Origin: Ga0077527 sp049433545
GTDB taxonomy: Bacteria; Pseudomonadota; Gammaproteobacteria; Burkholderiales; SG8-41
NCBI GenBank assembly: GCA_049433545.1
Contig: JBMTEY010000022.1
Span: forward strand, 1 to 25,090
DNA length: 25,090 bases
Reading direction: 5' to 3'
In this document: positions 7,649 to 15,170 of the stretch, piece by piece
Numbering within the stretch: position 1 is the first letter of the stretch
Layout: the number at the start of each line of letters is the position of its first letter
Made by a program: the position numbers and the translations under genes
The notes under the pieces: generated by a model
What the model was told of the DNA's origin: nothing
Databases searched by the model: none
Seen by the model: only the letters and a program-made list of their open reading frames with translations

Positions 7649-8432
7649 AACGCTGCCCACGGTGCGCGGCATCGGCGCCAATGCCATCGACAATGTGCTG
7701 CGCCTCGGTTATGCAACGCGCTTCATCGGGCTCACGCTGGCGCATTCCGGGACCAGTTTTGCGCGACCCGGGCTGATCATCCGCGAGCTGTATTACACCG
7801 GGGTGCTGTCGCTGGTCATTATCCTGGTGTCGGGCATGTTCGTCGGCATGGTGCTGGGTCTGCAGGGTTACCAGACGCTGACCACCTACGGTTCGGAATC
7901 GGCGCTGGGCGTGCTGGTGGCGCTGTCGCTGGTGCGTGAACTGGGGCCGGTGGTGTCGGCGCTGCTGTTCGCCAGTCGCGCCGGCTCGGCGATGACCGCG
8001 GAAATCGGCCTGATGAAGGCGACCGAACAGCTGTCGGCGATGGAAATGATGGCGGTTGATCCGATTGCGCGGGTGGTGGCGCCGCGGTTCTGGGCCGGCG
8101 TGATTTCGATGCCGCTGCTGGCCGCGATGTTCAGTGCGATGGGCGTGTTCGGCGGTTACGTCGTCGGCGTGGTGCTGATCGGCGTCGACGAAGGCTCGTT
8201 CTGGTCGCAGATGCAGAGCGCGGTCGATGTGCGTGAAGACATCGTCAATGGCGTGATCAAGAGTTTCGTGTTCGGGTGCGCGGTGACGTGGATCGCATTG
8301 TTCGAGGGTTATGATGCGCCGCCGACTGCGGAAGGCGTCTCGGGCGCGACCACGCGCACCGTGGTAACGTCATCGCTGGCGATCCTGGGGCTGGATTTCA
8401 TACTGACCTCTTTCATGTTCAGGGGTATCTAG
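7638..8432 (+). CDS. mlaE: MlaE, permease of the Mla phospholipid transporter
   Basis: The inner-membrane permease of the Mla complex: 264 residues, close to the 260 of the E. coli protein. An amphipathic N-terminal region is followed by about five hydrophobic segments. The conserved central block SLVRELGPVVSALLFASRAG with the following EIGLMKATEQ helix is diagnostic for the MlaE family. GTG 7638 is chosen because a G-rich ribosome binding site (about 7623-7633) precedes it; the upstream part of the frame is merely mlaF read out of phase. It overlaps mlaF and lies 17 bases ahead of mlaD. Confidence 0.93.
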   Translation: MPHRTLPTVRGIGANAIDNVLRLGYATRFIGLTLAHSGTSFARPGLIIRELYYTGVLSLVIILVSGMFVGMVLGLQGYQTLTTYGSESALGVLVALSLVRELGPVVSALLFASRAGSAMTAEIGLMKATEQLSAMEMMAVDPIARVVAPRFWAGVISMPLLAAMFSAMGVFGGYVVGVVLIGVDEGSFWSQMQSAVDVREDIVNGVIKSFVFGCAVTWIALFEGYDAPPTAEGVSGATTRTVVTSSLAILGLDFILTSFMFRGI

Positions 8433-8449
8433 ATGGCTGGAGGTGCTTG

Positions 8450-8923
8450 ATGGGCCGTTCAATGCTGGATTTATGGGTGGGCATATTCGTGGTGGCGGGC
8501 ATTACCGCGCTGGTCATCCTCGCGTTCAAGGTCGGCAACATGTCGAGCCTGGGCAGCGGCGAGACTTACGAGATCAGCGCCAACTTCGACAATATCGGCG
8601 GCCTCAAGCCGCGCGCGCCGATCAAGAGTGCCGGCGTGGTCGTCGGCCGGGTGAAGGAGATCACCTTCAACAACGAGCGTTTCATGGCGAAAGTGACCAT
8701 GGCGATCGGCAAGGATTACAAGTTTCCGAAAGATACGACCGCGTCGATCCTGACCTCGGGACTGCTCGGCGAACAGTATGTCGGGCTGGAAGGCGGCGGG
8801 GATGACCAGTTGCTGAAGTCGGGCGACAATATCCGGTTGACGCAGTCGGCGGTGGTGCTGGAAAAACTGATCAGCCAGTTCCTGTTTGACAAGGCGGCCG
8901 AGGGCGGCACGGCGAAAAAATGA
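8450..8923 (+). CDS. mlaD: MlaD, MCE-domain substrate-binding subunit
   Basis: A 157-residue membrane-anchored protein with one N-terminal transmembrane helix (about 6-27) and an MCE domain (about 38-116) containing the LTSGLLGEQYVGLE segment. MlaD forms a hexameric ring in the periplasm that receives lipid from MlaC and passes it to MlaE. A GGAGGT ribosome binding site at 8439-8444 points to ATG 8450 rather than the adjacent TTG at 8447, which would leave only two bases of spacing. The stop overlaps a possible upstream ATG of mlaC. Confidence 0.93.
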   Translation: MGRSMLDLWVGIFVVAGITALVILAFKVGNMSSLGSGETYEISANFDNIGGLKPRAPIKSAGVVVGRVKEITFNNERFMAKVTMAIGKDYKFPKDTTASILTSGLLGEQYVGLEGGGDDQLLKSGDNIRLTQSAVVLEKLISQFLFDKAAEGGTAKK

Positions 8924-8943
8924 CCGGGAACAAGGGTGTGGTG

Positions 8944-9570
8944 ATGGCAAAATATTTTAATAAATTATTGATTTTATTGATATTTTTGTTCAGCGCAGGG
9001 GCTGCGGCCGCCACCGCGCCGCTGGCCCCCGATGCGCTGGCACGCAGCGTCACCGACGAAGTGCTGGCGCTGATACGCGCCGACAAGGACATCCAGTCAG
9101 GCAATACGCAGAAAGCCCGGGAACTGATCGAGAACCGGATTGCGCCGCATTTCAATTTTGCGAGCATGACCCGGCTTGCGGTCGGCAAGAACTGGAGCGC
9201 GGCGAACGCCGAGCAGCGCAAGGTCCTGGTCGCCGAGTTCCGCGCGCTGCTGGTGCAGCTGTATTCCGCGTCGCTGATGCTCTACAAGGACCAGAAAATC
9301 GAATACCGGCCGCTGAAGTTGGCGCCCGGAGACACCGACGTGGTGGTGCGTTCGCTGGTACGGCAGTCCGGCGGCGGCGAGCCGGTACAGGTGGATTACG
9401 GCATGGAAAAAACCGACGACGGCTGGAAGGTCTACAACGTCAAGATCGCCGGTGTCAGCATGGTCGAAACCTATCGCGGCACCTTCAATTCTGAATTCCA
9501 GAAAAACGGCGCGGATGGATTGATCAGGATGCTGCGCGACAAGAATCGCGCGCTGGTGGCGCAGAAGTGA
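8944..9570 (+). CDS. mlaC: MlaC, periplasmic phospholipid shuttle
   Basis: A soluble periplasmic carrier of the MlaC/Ttg2D family that ferries phospholipid between the outer-membrane MlaA complex and MlaD. It has 208 residues from ATG 8944, with a clear signal peptide (KYFNKLLILLIFLFSAGAAAA, lysines followed by a hydrophobic core). Family segments include the FNFASMTRLAVGKNW stretch and the GWKVYNVKIAGVSMVE block near the C-terminus. An alternative ATG at 8920 overlaps the mlaD stop and adds eight residues. AAGGGT about nine bases before 8944 and the textbook signal peptide favour the later start. The signal-peptide codons are strikingly AT-rich (TTA, ATT, AAT) compared with the rest of the operon. 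No mlaA is present in the cluster. Confidence 0.9.
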   Translation: MAKYFNKLLILLIFLFSAGAAAATAPLAPDALARSVTDEVLALIRADKDIQSGNTQKARELIENRIAPHFNFASMTRLAVGKNWSAANAEQRKVLVAEFRALLVQLYSASLMLYKDQKIEYRPLKLAPGDTDVVVRSLVRQSGGGEPVQVDYGMEKTDDGWKVYNVKIAGVSMVETYRGTFNSEFQKNGADGLIRMLRDKNRALVAQK

Positions 9571-9580
9571 GCGTTTGCGC

Positions 9581-9862
9581 ATGATCGAATGCAGCGAGGG
9601 GCGTTGCCTGCTGAAGGGCGCCGTCAACCTCGAAACCGCGCTGTCCCTGCGCGAAGAGGGCCTGCGGCTGTTCACTGCGCCCGAGGTGACGCTGGACCTG
9701 TCCGGCGTGACCGAGGTCGATTCCGCGGCGGTCAGCCTGCTGTTTGAATGGCGGCGCGCGGCACTCGCCGCCAACCGCAGCATCCGCTACGTCAACCTTC
9801 CCGAAAACCTGATCAGCCTCGCGCGTCTCTACGGCGTTACCGAACTGGTGGGCGCAGAGTAG
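9581..9862 (+). CDS. mlaB: MlaB, STAS-domain subunit of the Mla transporter
   Basis: A 93-residue single STAS domain. The strand-helix segment LDLSGVTEVDSAAVSLL is the typical STAS core, with the conserved Ser region at the helix N-terminus. MlaB binds MlaF in the cytoplasm and stabilises or activates the ATPase. ATG 9581 is used; TTG at 9575 is also in frame. It starts ten bases after the mlaC stop and ends the mla set. A 42-base gap separates it from the following ABC exporter genes on the same strand. Confidence 0.85.
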   Translation: MIECSEGRCLLKGAVNLETALSLREEGLRLFTAPEVTLDLSGVTEVDSAAVSLLFEWRRAALAANRSIRYVNLPENLISLARLYGVTELVGAE

Positions 9863-9904
9863 CGCCCCTTGCGGTGCTCCCCGCGGACGCATCGGTTTCC
9901 GGCA

Positions 9905-10804
9905 ATGACCCACGCCATCGAAGTCATCGACGTCACCAAGCGCTACGGCGAACTGCAGGCGCTGGCCGGCGTCAGCCTGACGGTGGAGCCCGGGGAATTT
10001 TTCGGGCTGCTCGGTCCCAACGGCGCCGGCAAGACCACACTGATCAGCATACTCGCCGGGCTGACCCGTGCGAGCAGCGGCAGCGTGCGCATCATGGGGC
10101 ATGACGTCACCGCGGACTATCGCGGCGCGCGGCGTGCGCTGGGCGTGGTGCCGCAGGAACTGGTGTTCGATCCGTTTTTCACGGTGCGCGAGGCACTGAC
10201 CATCCAGTCCGGCTATTTCGGGCTGCGCGACAACCGCGCATGGATCGACGAGGTCATCGATAACCTGGATCTCGCCGACAAGGCCGACACCAACATGCGC
10301 GCGTTGTCCGGCGGCATGAAGCGGCGCGTGCTGGTGGCGCAGGCGCTGGTGCACAAGCCGCCGGTGATTGTGCTCGACGAGCCGACCGCGGGCGTCGACG
10401 TCGAGCTGCGGCAGGCATTGTGGCGTTTCATCCGCCGGCTGAACCGTGACGGGCACACCATCGTGCTGACCACGCATTACCTGGAAGAGGCCGAAGCGCT
10501 GTGCGGCCGGGTGGCGATGCTGAAGCAGGGCCGCATAGTCACGCTCGACCGCACCGAGAACCTGCTGCGGCTGCATTCCGGTTGTTATGTCGAACTGCGC
10601 CTCGGCGGCACGCTGCCGCCGCAGCTTGAACCGCTGGTCGCCGAACGACGCGAAGACGGCGCGATCCGGCTGGCGCTGCCCGACTATGCCGACGTCGAGC
10701 GCGTGATGGCGGCGCTGCGCGAAGCGAGTGTCGGCGTGCAGGAGATGGAGATCATGCAGCCCGATCTCGAGGAAGTGTTCGTGCAGATCATGCAGAGGTC
10801 CTGA
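9905..10804 (+). CDS. ABC-2 exporter ATPase, YadG-like
   Basis: A 299-residue ATPase of the ABC-2 family, closest in style to E. coli YadG. Walker A is GPNGAGKT (37-44), the Q-loop lies in VPQELVFDPF, the signature is LSGGMKRR, Walker B is VIVLDEP, and the H-loop is TTHYLEE. A C-terminal domain of about 75 residues follows, as in drug/polysaccharide exporter ATPases. ATG 9905 is preferred to the frame opening at 9869 because homology begins with IEVIDVTKRYG. The permease gene starts six bases after the stop. The pair sits between mlaB and ibaG. The substrate is not established for this family. Confidence 0.88.
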   Translation: MTHAIEVIDVTKRYGELQALAGVSLTVEPGEFFGLLGPNGAGKTTLISILAGLTRASSGSVRIMGHDVTADYRGARRALGVVPQELVFDPFFTVREALTIQSGYFGLRDNRAWIDEVIDNLDLADKADTNMRALSGGMKRRVLVAQALVHKPPVIVLDEPTAGVDVELRQALWRFIRRLNRDGHTIVLTTHYLEEAEALCGRVAMLKQGRIVTLDRTENLLRLHSGCYVELRLGGTLPPQLEPLVAERREDGAIRLALPDYADVERVMAALREASVGVQEMEIMQPDLEEVFVQIMQRS

Positions 10805-10810
10805 ATCGCC

Positions 10811-11566
10811 ATGTCCGGTTTCTACACACTGTTTTACAAGGAATGGCTGCGTTTCTGGAAGGTCAGCGTGCAGACCGTGCTCGCGCCGGTGCTGACCGCG
10901 CTGCTCTACCTGCTGGTGTTCGGGCACGCGCTGCGCGGCCGGGTAGAAATTTTCCAGGGCGTCGACTACACGACTTTCCTGGTTCCCGGACTGGCGATGA
11001 TGTCTGTGCTGCAGAATGCCTTCGCCAACGGCTCGTCCAGCCTGATGCAGTCCAAAATGACCGGCAACATCGTGTTCGTGCTGCTGCCGCCGCTGTCGCA
11101 CCGCGAGTTTTTCCTCGCCTACCTGCTGGCCGCGATGGCGCGCGGTGTCGTCGTCGGCGCCGGTGTGTTGCTGGCCGCGGTATGGTTCATCGATCTGCCG
11201 ATCGCGCATCCGCTGTGGGTGCTGCTGTTCGGCATCGCCGGCAGCGCGGTGATGGGATCGCTGGGCATCGTCGCCGGCATCTACTCCGACAAGATCGACC
11301 AGCTGGCGGCATTCACCAATTTCATCATCCTGCCGCTGACGTTCCTGTCGGGCGTGTTCTACTCGATACGCTCGCTGCCGGCGTTCTGGCAGGGCGCCTC
11401 GCACCTGAACCCTGTGTTCTACATGATCGACGGCTTCCGTTACGGTTTTTTTGGCGTGGCCGATACTTCACCGTGGCTGAGCCTGGCGATTGTCGGCGCC
11501 AGTTTTGCCGCCTTATCATTGCTGAACCTGTGGCTGCTGAAAACCGGATATAAACTGCGGCATTGA
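10811..11566 (+). CDS. ABC-2 exporter permease, YadH-like
   Basis: A 251-residue integral membrane protein with about six hydrophobic segments and the ABC-2 permease pattern: FLVPGLAMMSVLQNAF in the second helix region, the middle NIVFVLLPPLSHREFF coupling segment, and the late ILPLTFLSGVFYS and LNPVFYMIDGFRYGFFG motifs. It pairs with the ATPase immediately upstream to form a half-size exporter dimer in the inner membrane. The ibaG gene follows after 15 bases, suggesting one long transcript through the envelope genes. Confidence 0.88.
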   Translation: MSGFYTLFYKEWLRFWKVSVQTVLAPVLTALLYLLVFGHALRGRVEIFQGVDYTTFLVPGLAMMSVLQNAFANGSSSLMQSKMTGNIVFVLLPPLSHREFFLAYLLAAMARGVVVGAGVLLAAVWFIDLPIAHPLWVLLFGIAGSAVMGSLGIVAGIYSDKIDQLAAFTNFIILPLTFLSGVFYSIRSLPAFWQGASHLNPVFYMIDGFRYGFFGVADTSPWLSLAIVGASFAALSLLNLWLLKTGYKLRH

Positions 11567-11581
11567 ATCGGAGCAACAACC

Positions 11582-11815
11582 ATGGTTACACCTGAAAGCA
11601 TCAAACAATCCATCGCCGCCGGCCTTGATTGCCGGCACCTCGAGGTATCGGGCGACGGCCATCACTGGGAGGCGGTCATCGTCAGCGAGGCTTTCCGCGG
11701 CAAGAACAAGGTGCAGCAGCACCAGCTGGTCTACCAGGCGCTGGGCGACCGCATGCGCGAGGAAATCCACGCGCTGTCAATGAAGACCCTGACCCCCGAG
11801 CAATGGCAAGGTTGA
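11582..11815 (+). CDS. ibaG: IbaG, BolA-family protein
   Basis: A 77-residue BolA-like protein. The run HLEVSGDGHHWEAVIVSEAF, followed by the GKNKVQQHQLVYQAL helix and the terminal HALSMKTLTPEQW, matches IbaG (YrbA). BolA proteins bind monothiol glutaredoxins and [2Fe-2S] clusters, and IbaG is linked to acid stress and envelope homeostasis. Its place directly before murA, with six bases between stop and ATG, is conserved in many proteobacteria. A CGGAGC ribosome binding site precedes the ATG. Confidence 0.9.
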   Translation: MVTPESIKQSIAAGLDCRHLEVSGDGHHWEAVIVSEAFRGKNKVQQHQLVYQALGDRMREEIHALSMKTLTPEQWQG

Positions 11816-11821
11816 ACTGCG

Positions 11822-13075
11822 ATGGATAAGCTGGTCATCGACGGCGGCGTGCCGCTGGCGGGCACGGTGGCGATATCGGGCGCCAAGAATGCGGCCCTGC
11901 CGATACTGACCGCGGCGTTGCTCACGGAGGATGCGCTGACCGTCGACAACGTGCCGCATCTGCGCGACGTGTCGACCATGCTCAACCTGCTGATGCAGAT
12001 GGGTGTGGCAACCTCGCTCGACGAAAAGGGTGGCGTCGAACTGCGGGCCACGAAAATCAGCGCACCGGTGGCGCCGTACGAGCTGGTGAAAACCATGCGT
12101 GCTTCGGTGCTGGTGCTGGGACCGCTGCTGGCGCGGCTGGGCGAGGCGCGGGTTTCGCTGCCCGGCGGTTGCGCGATCGGGCTGCGCCCGGTTGATCAGC
12201 ATTTAAAAGGCTTGCAGGCGCTGGGCGCGACCATCGCAATGGAGCACGGCTACATGATTGCGCGGGCGCAGCGGCTGAAGGGTACGCGTATCTGCATGGA
12301 CCTGGTCACCGTCACCGGCACCGAGAACCTGATGATGGCGGCGACTCTGGCCGAGGGCGTGACGGTGATCGAAAACGCCGCGCGCGAACCGGAAATCCCC
12401 GATCTCGCCGCCTGCCTCAATGCGATGGGTGCAAAAATCCGCGGCGCCGGCACGGATGTGATTACGGTTGAAGGCGTGGAGCGACTGCACGGTGCGCGCC
12501 ACAGCGTCATGCCGGACCGCATCGAGACCGGCACTTTCCTGGCGGCGGCTGCAGCGACCGGGGGTGATGTGCGGCTGACCGGCGTGCGTCCCGGAACGCT
12601 GGACGCCGTGCTCGACAAGCTGCGCGAGACGGGCGTGCACATCGAGACCGGCGCCGACTGGATCCATGTCCGCGCCAACGGCGTGCTGAAAGCCGCGAAC
12701 GTGCGCACCGCGCCATATCCGGCGTTTCCGACCGACATGCAGGCGCAGTTCATGGCGCTGAACAGCGTGGCGCGGGGCACCGCGCGCGTGGTCGAAACCA
12801 TATTCGAAAACCGCTTCATGCATGTGCAGGAACTGAAGCGCCTCGGTGCCGACATTGAGGTCGAAGGCAACACCGCGGTGATCAAGGGCGTGGCGCACCT
12901 CGACGGCGCAACGGTGATGGCCACCGACCTGCGCGCCTCTGCCAGCCTGGTCGTCGCCGGGCTGGTCGCGCGCGGCACCACCACCGTTGAACGCATTTAT
13001 CATCTGGACCGCGGCTACGAACGCATCGAGGAGAAACTGTCGCGGCTGGGTGCGCGCATCCGCCGTGTGCAATGA
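11822..13075 (+). CDS. murA: UDP-N-acetylglucosamine 1-carboxyvinyltransferase
   Basis: MurA transfers enolpyruvate from phosphoenolpyruvate to UDP-GlcNAc, the committed step of cytoplasmic peptidoglycan synthesis. It has 417 residues, about the family length. Lys22 and Asn23 lie in GAKNAALP. The catalytic loop is PGGCAIG with Cys117, the residue attacked by fosfomycin. The Asp in FPTDMQAQ is the conserved general base. The inside-out alpha/beta barrel repeats are present to the C-terminus. Its ATG follows the ibaG stop by six bases. The LigA-type gene begins 13 bases after its stop with a strong ribosome binding site, so murA may be co-transcribed with the ligA-ligB pair. Confidence 0.97.
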   Translation: MDKLVIDGGVPLAGTVAISGAKNAALPILTAALLTEDALTVDNVPHLRDVSTMLNLLMQMGVATSLDEKGGVELRATKISAPVAPYELVKTMRASVLVLGPLLARLGEARVSLPGGCAIGLRPVDQHLKGLQALGATIAMEHGYMIARAQRLKGTRICMDLVTVTGTENLMMAATLAEGVTVIENAAREPEIPDLAACLNAMGAKIRGAGTDVITVEGVERLHGARHSVMPDRIETGTFLAAAAATGGDVRLTGVRPGTLDAVLDKLRETGVHIETGADWIHVRANGVLKAANVRTAPYPAFPTDMQAQFMALNSVARGTARVVETIFENRFMHVQELKRLGADIEVEGNTAVIKGVAHLDGATVMATDLRASASLVVAGLVARGTTTVERIYHLDRGYERIEEKLSRLGARIRRVQ

Positions 13076-13088
13076 GGGGGAGGAAATC

Positions 13089-13349
13089 ATGCGTGATTAC
13101 TGGCTGAGCAAGCTGTTTTTTGACCTGCAGGATCCGGCGAAGGCGGCCGAGTACCGAGCCGGCCGCGCGCAGGTGCTGGCGCGTTACGAGCTCGATCCGC
13201 AGGTGCGCGCCGCAGTGGAGGCCGACGACGTGGCTTACCTCGCGCCGCGGGTAAATCCCTACCTGCTGCGTTTCTATTTCCTGGTCGCCGGCATGTCCGA
13301 GGAAGAATTCCTGCGCCGCATCCGCGCTACTGGAGGCAACAATGGCTGA
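13089..13349 (+). CDS. LigA-type small subunit of an extradiol dioxygenase
   Basis: An 86-residue all-helical protein matching the LigA subunit of type II extradiol dioxygenases (protocatechuate 4,5-dioxygenase alpha chain). The segment PYLLRFYFLVAGMSEEEFL is characteristic. LigA caps the LigB active site and has no metal ligands of its own. A strong GGGGGAGG ribosome binding site lies at about 13075-13083, overlapping the murA stop, so ATG 13089 is secure. Its stop overlaps the LigB-type start by eight bases. In LigAB the two chains form an alpha2-beta2 enzyme. The symbol ligA is withheld because it is also used for DNA ligase and the substrate is unproven. Confidence 0.8.
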   Translation: MRDYWLSKLFFDLQDPAKAAEYRAGRAQVLARYELDPQVRAAVEADDVAYLAPRVNPYLLRFYFLVAGMSEEEFLRRIRATGGNNG

Positions 13350-14178
13350 ACTGGCAGGCATCTATGCGGCGAGCCACGGGCCGCTGATCATCCGCAAATG
13401 GGACAGCGTGCAGCCGGCGCACCAGCAGGCGCTCACCGGCGCTTTTACCGAGCTGGGCAGGCGCATCAACGCGGCGAAGCTCGATGCGCTGGTGATCATT
13501 TCACCCGACCACTGGGTCAATTTTTTCATCGACAACCTGCCGATGATCTGCATCGGCGTCGGTGAGACCCACGGCGGCCCCAATGAACCGTGGATGATGA
13601 AGGAGTTTCCGCACCAGACGCTGCCCGGGCATCCGCAGCTGGCGCGGCACATCCTCGACACCGCGCTGGAATCGGGCTTCGAGCCTTCGGTATCGCAGCG
13701 GATGATTCTTGACCACGGTTTCTGCATCCCGCTTTTGAAGGCGGGCATCGCACCGCTGCCGATCGTGCCCGTTGTGTTCAACGACATCGAGCCGCCGTTT
13801 CCGTCGGTGCGCCGCTGTTATGCCTGGGGCGAAATGCTGGCGCGGGCAATCCGCAGCATGCCCGGGTCGCTGCGCGTCGGCGTGCTGGCGAGCGGCGGCC
13901 TGAGCCATTCGGTCGGCGAGGCGACGATGGGGCTGGTGGAAGAGGAATTCGACCGCGAATGCCTGGCGCATTTCGGGGCGGGCGACCCCGATGCCTTGTG
14001 CGATTTCCTGACCGAGCGTCTGCCGCGGGTCGGCAACGGCGGTTCCGAAATCCGCAACTGGGTGGCTGCGCACGGCGCGGCCGGCGGGCGCGGTTTCGAC
14101 CTGATCAATTACAGCGCGGTGCCCGAAGTCATCGTCGGCTGCGGCTTTGCAGCTTGGAATCCCGTACGCCAGGCGTGA
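13342..14178 (+). CDS. ligB: LigB-type catalytic subunit of an extradiol ring-cleavage dioxygenase
   Basis: A 278-residue LigB-fold enzyme that inserts O2 into a catechol-type ring using Fe(II). Expected residues are present: metal ligands His12 (SHGP), His57 (PDHW) and Glu236 (GGSEIRNW), catalytic His189 (GGLSHS), and the conserved His125 (LDHG). ATG 13342 overlaps the LigA-type gene and follows a GGAGG at 13332-13336. The pairing with LigA suggests protocatechuate, gallate or a related carboxylated catechol as substrate, but no other meta-cleavage gene lies in the window. The enzyme may therefore be an orphan or work with genes elsewhere. MEMO-type proteins share the fold but not the LigA partner. 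Confidence 0.85.
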   Translation: MAELAGIYAASHGPLIIRKWDSVQPAHQQALTGAFTELGRRINAAKLDALVIISPDHWVNFFIDNLPMICIGVGETHGGPNEPWMMKEFPHQTLPGHPQLARHILDTALESGFEPSVSQRMILDHGFCIPLLKAGIAPLPIVPVVFNDIEPPFPSVRRCYAWGEMLARAIRSMPGSLRVGVLASGGLSHSVGEATMGLVEEEFDRECLAHFGAGDPDALCDFLTERLPRVGNGGSEIRNWVAAHGAAGGRGFDLINYSAVPEVIVGCGFAAWNPVRQA

Positions 14179-14181
14179 CCG

Positions 14182-14197
14182 CCCGCTGCAAGGCGGG
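14182..14197. terminator. Weak hairpin between convergent ligB and mlaF-like genes
   Basis: CCCGC and GCGGG arms with a six-base loop fill the 20-base gap between two convergent stops. The stem is only five pairs and no T-run follows in either direction, so intrinsic termination is doubtful. Confidence 0.25.
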
Positions 14198-14198
14198 A

Positions 14199-14999
14199 TC
14201 AGCGCAGTTCGAGGTCGGCGGCGTAATCGTCGCGCTGGTAATGAAACGGTACCGGACCGTCGGGCAGGCCGCCGATGAACTGTTTGACGAAGGGATCGTC
14301 CGATTTTTTCACGTCCTCGGCGGCGCCCTGGGCCACCACCTTGCCGTCGGCGAGGAAATACACGTAGTCGATGCAGCGCAGTGATTCCTGCGCGTCGTAC
14401 GACACCACGATCGAAGTCACGCCCAGCGCGTCGTTGAGGCGGCGGATCAGCTTGCCGACGACGTTGCAGGAAATCGGATCGAGGCCTGCGAACGGTTCGT
14501 CGTACATGATCAGGTCGGGATCGAGTGCCAGCGCGCGAGCAAGTCCGACCCGTCGCACCATGCCGCCCGAACACTCCGAGGGCATCAGCTGCGCGGCGCC
14601 GCGCAGGCCGACGGCGTTGAGTTTCATCAGCACCAGGTCGTTGATCATGTCTTCCGGCAGGTCGGTTTTTTCACGCATCTGGAAGGCGATGTTTTCGTAT
14701 ACCGAAAGATCGGTGAACAGCCCGCCCTGCTGGAACTGCATGCCCATTTTGCGGCGCAGGCGGTAGAGTGCGTCGCGGTCGACGGCGTGGATGTTTTCGC
14801 CGAGCACGGTGACAGTGCCGCGTGCCGGGCGCAGCTGCGCGCCGATCAGCCTCAGCAGCGTGGATTTTCCGCAGCCGCTGGCGCCCATGATGCCGACGAC
14901 CTTGCCGCGCGGGATCGTCAGGTCGACGGACTTGAATATTTCGTTGCTGCCGTAGGAAAACGCGAGGTCGCGGATTTCCACGACGGAGTCGGTGGTCAT
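14199..14999 (-). CDS. Orphan MlaF-like ABC ATPase with altered H-loop
   Basis: A 266-residue close paralogue of the mlaF product in this window. It aligns without gaps through at least residue 210 and keeps the same C-terminal extension (DGPV...DYAA). Walker A is GASGCGKS (39-46), Gln90 is present, and Walker B is LIMYDEP (163-169). Two positions differ from the norm: Cys143 replaces Leu in the signature (CSGGM) and Tyr201 (codon TAC) replaces the H-loop His seen as His201 in MlaF. The H-loop His normally contacts the ATP gamma-phosphate, so hydrolysis may be weak or differently regulated. No mlaE, mlaD or mlaB accompanies it. It may serve a second MCE transporter encoded elsewhere, or mix with the MlaF dimer. 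ATG 14999 is divergent from hisG. Confidence 0.85.
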   Translation of the reverse strand: MTTDSVVEIRDLAFSYGSNEIFKSVDLTIPRGKVVGIMGASGCGKSTLLRLIGAQLRPARGTVTVLGENIHAVDRDALYRLRRKMGMQFQQGGLFTDLSVYENIAFQMREKTDLPEDMINDLVLMKLNAVGLRGAAQLMPSECSGGMVRRVGLARALALDPDLIMYDEPFAGLDPISCNVVGKLIRRLNDALGVTSIVVSYDAQESLRCIDYVYFLADGKVVAQGAAEDVKKSDDPFVKQFIGGLPDGPVPFHYQRDDYAADLELR

Positions 15000-15097
15000 G
15001 GCGTGTGCAGGTATGCGCAGGAACAGGAGGGGGGCAGTTTAACCGCTGCGCCTGCTTTGGGGAACCGCCGCAAGGCCGCGGCCGCAGGGAAATACGT

Positions 15098-15103
15098 TAC
15101 AAT
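15098..15103 (+). promoter_or_regulatory. Candidate -10 box of the his operon
   Basis: TACAAT lies about 67 bases before the hisG ATG in the 171-base divergent region between the MlaF-like ATPase and hisG. No convincing -35 box is seen at the right distance. A small GC hairpin (GGCGG, CTG loop, CCGCC at 15136-15148) lies in the would-be leader, without a T-run. No His-rich leader peptide is present. Confidence 0.3.
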
Positions 15104-15170
15104 TCAGCACTTTCCGTGCGCTGCGCCCGCGAACCGGCGGCTGCCGCCAACCGACTGATTCTGCCTGGCC

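Noticed and set aside
9524..11404. A 626-codon open frame antisense to mlaB and the YadGH-like exporter
   Set aside because: It is His/Arg/Gln-rich with no domain pattern and lies opposite well-supported genes. Long antisense frames are expected in GC-rich coding DNA.
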